Positions 5,438 to 6,429 of a DNA stretch of 6,429 nucleotides are shown here, one piece after another. A program made the position numbers and the translations under genes. The notes beneath the pieces are model-generated. The model was given only the letters and a program-made list of their open reading frames with translations, did not search any database and had not been told where the DNA came from. The DNA comes from Bacteroidales bacterium (GTDB lineage: Bacteria > Bacteroidota > Bacteroidia > Bacteroidales > SM23-62): positions 1 through 6,429 of the forward strand of contig JADHVS010000243.1 of the NCBI GenBank assembly GCA_016783865.1, written 5' to 3'. The first letter of the stretch is position 1. Each line of letters starts with the position of its first letter.

Positions 5438-6429
5438 ATGGAAAACGGGACAAAAAAAATCAATAGTTATCATCTGCTCGATGTAGAGGTTATCACTGAG
5501 CCCAACAAGGAAATCAGGGACCATCTTGGATCGATGGTTCAAGGTACGCCCGGAGGACTTACCTTTATAAACACAAACTTTCATCTGAAGTTAAATCACC
5601 TCGGGGAACCCTATTTCCTGACATTAAAGAAAGCTGGCAGGTTACTGGGGACAATTTGCCTGGTGCACAGACCATTATATCATGAAAATAGTGTTATATC
5701 TACCTGGTATCTGAGGTATTTTCATGTTAAGGCCCCTTTAAGGGCAACCAGCGGCAGGCAGAGAAATCTCAGGCGGGATAGTCCAGCAGCAAACAGGATC
5801 ATATTGAGTGCCATTGAGAAGTACTTCACCAATCCGGAGATTTTACTTCCAGAGGAAAAACAAAACATGCAGAGTCTTTTATTTGGTTTTATCGTGAAGA
5901 ACAACCTCCGATCGTCCAAATGGGCAGACCAGGTAGGAATTTTTCCTTACAAAAGCTTAAAGCTATTCATTTTCACTCGATTGAATCCAATAGATGATGA
6001 GCGTGTGCAGAAGATAACAACAGATGCTATCCCTGGAATGAAAGAAAAGCTGGGAGAATTTTATAAAGATTATTCTCTGTATACCGACCAGAACTTATTT
6101 TATGACAACAACTATTACATCATTCGTGAGAGGGACGAGATTGTAGCAGGCATGCAGGCCAATCCTGAAGAATGGAATATCATTGACAGACCTGGTATTT
6201 CAGGCTTTATTAGTCATAAGATACTGCCACGAATTCCGCAGTTATCAAAAATATTGAATTTAAAGGAGTTCAGGTTTGCCGGTATTGAAGGTGTTTATTT
6301 TAAGACCGGTTATGAACATCTGCTATCTTCCCTCCTTGAGACAGTATGTTACCGGTATAGAATACATTTTGCATTTTGCTATACCGATTTACATTCACCG
6401 CTTATGGCAACCCTTAGGCAGCATGTAAG
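5438..6429 (+). CDS. Tandem GNAT-like (acetyltransferase-fold) protein, 3' end beyond window
   Basis: An open frame of 330 codons plus 2 nt runs to the right edge without a stop, so the C-terminus is missing. An in-frame TGA lies at 5417-5419, and the ATG at 5438 is the first ATG after it. A later ATG at codon 33 is possible but would remove apparent N-terminal fold. No Shine-Dalgarno is seen. There is no signal peptide or membrane segment, so it is probably cytoplasmic. The pattern suggests two GNAT-like halves. The first has paired strands PYFLTLKKAGRLLG (58-71), a strand WYLRYFHVK (90-98), and a basic loop GRQRNLRR (106-113) followed by a helix, the place of the acetyl-CoA loop, though the usual Q/RxxGxG/A is degenerate. 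The second starts near 222 with YYIIRERDEIVAGMQA (226-241). Bacteroidetes have many such uncharacterised proteins. The substrate and activity are unknown, and the fold call rests on pattern recognition only. Confidence 0.75.
   Translation, partial: MENGTKKINSYHLLDVEVITEPNKEIRDHLGSMVQGTPGGLTFINTNFHLKLNHLGEPYFLTLKKAGRLLGTICLVHRPLYHENSVISTWYLRYFHVKAPLRATSGRQRNLRRDSPAANRIILSAIEKYFTNPEILLPEEKQNMQSLLFGFIVKNNLRSSKWADQVGIFPYKSLKLFIFTRLNPIDDERVQKITTDAIPGMKEKLGEFYKDYSLYTDQNLFYDNNYYIIRERDEIVAGMQANPEEWNIIDRPGISGFISHKILPRIPQLSKILNLKEFRFAGIEGVYFKTGYEHLLSSLLETVCYRYRIHFAFCYTDLHSPLMATLRQHV

Noticed and set aside
5384..5919. Minus-strand reading frames at 5384-5584 and 5722-5919
   Set aside because: They lie opposite the open GNAT-like frame, and the first also runs through the terminator hairpin; neither resembles a protein family.
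1..6429. CRISPR array, tRNA or rRNA gene, phage or toxin-antitoxin module
   Set aside because: No regularly spaced direct repeats, tRNA-like cloverleaf or rRNA sequence was seen, and no gene matches these systems.

Overview
The window looks like ordinary chromosomal DNA from a Bacteroidetes (Bacteroidota) bacterium. No start codon has a recognisable Shine-Dalgarno sequence; the leaders are A/T-rich instead. Two exact matches to the Bacteroidetes -7 promoter box (TAnnTTTG) lie just upstream of genes. The gene content also fits: a DUF1080 protein, a large secreted M14 peptidase with a C-terminal amidotransferase-like domain, and a sugar porter. The genus cannot be told from the sequence.

Layout. 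Positions 1-160 hold no supportable gene. Positions 161-239 carry a double-hairpin palindromic repeat. A small A7/T7 hairpin (248-268) follows, just beyond the 3' end of a minus-strand gene for a membrane-anchored DUF1080 (3-keto-disaccharide hydrolase-like) protein (275-970). A second copy of the repeat (1025-1093) lies between that gene and a large minus-strand gene for a secreted M14-family zinc carboxypeptidase-like protein (1127-3757). A 231-bp divergent intergenic region (3758-3988) separates it from a plus-strand MFS sugar porter (3989-5380). This region holds a -7-like box and a perfect 10-bp inverted repeat in the presumed leader. A strong intrinsic terminator (5402-5436) closes the transporter gene. 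A further plus-strand gene begins at 5438 and runs off the right edge with no stop codon; it looks like a tandem GNAT-fold protein and is easily missed because it is open-ended.

How the genes relate. The porter, the peptidase and the DUF1080 protein would all suit a life spent taking up breakdown products of polysaccharide and protein. However, the three are not an evident operon: the two minus-strand genes are separated by a repeat, the porter is divergent, and the terminator separates it from the last gene. A link between DUF1080 and the sugar porter in 3-keto-sugar use is possible, but it is inference only.

I did not find a clearly new system. The points most worth a second look are the repeat pair with a compensatory base change, the inverted repeat in the porter leader, the -7-like box inside the terminator loop, and the truncated GNAT-like gene.
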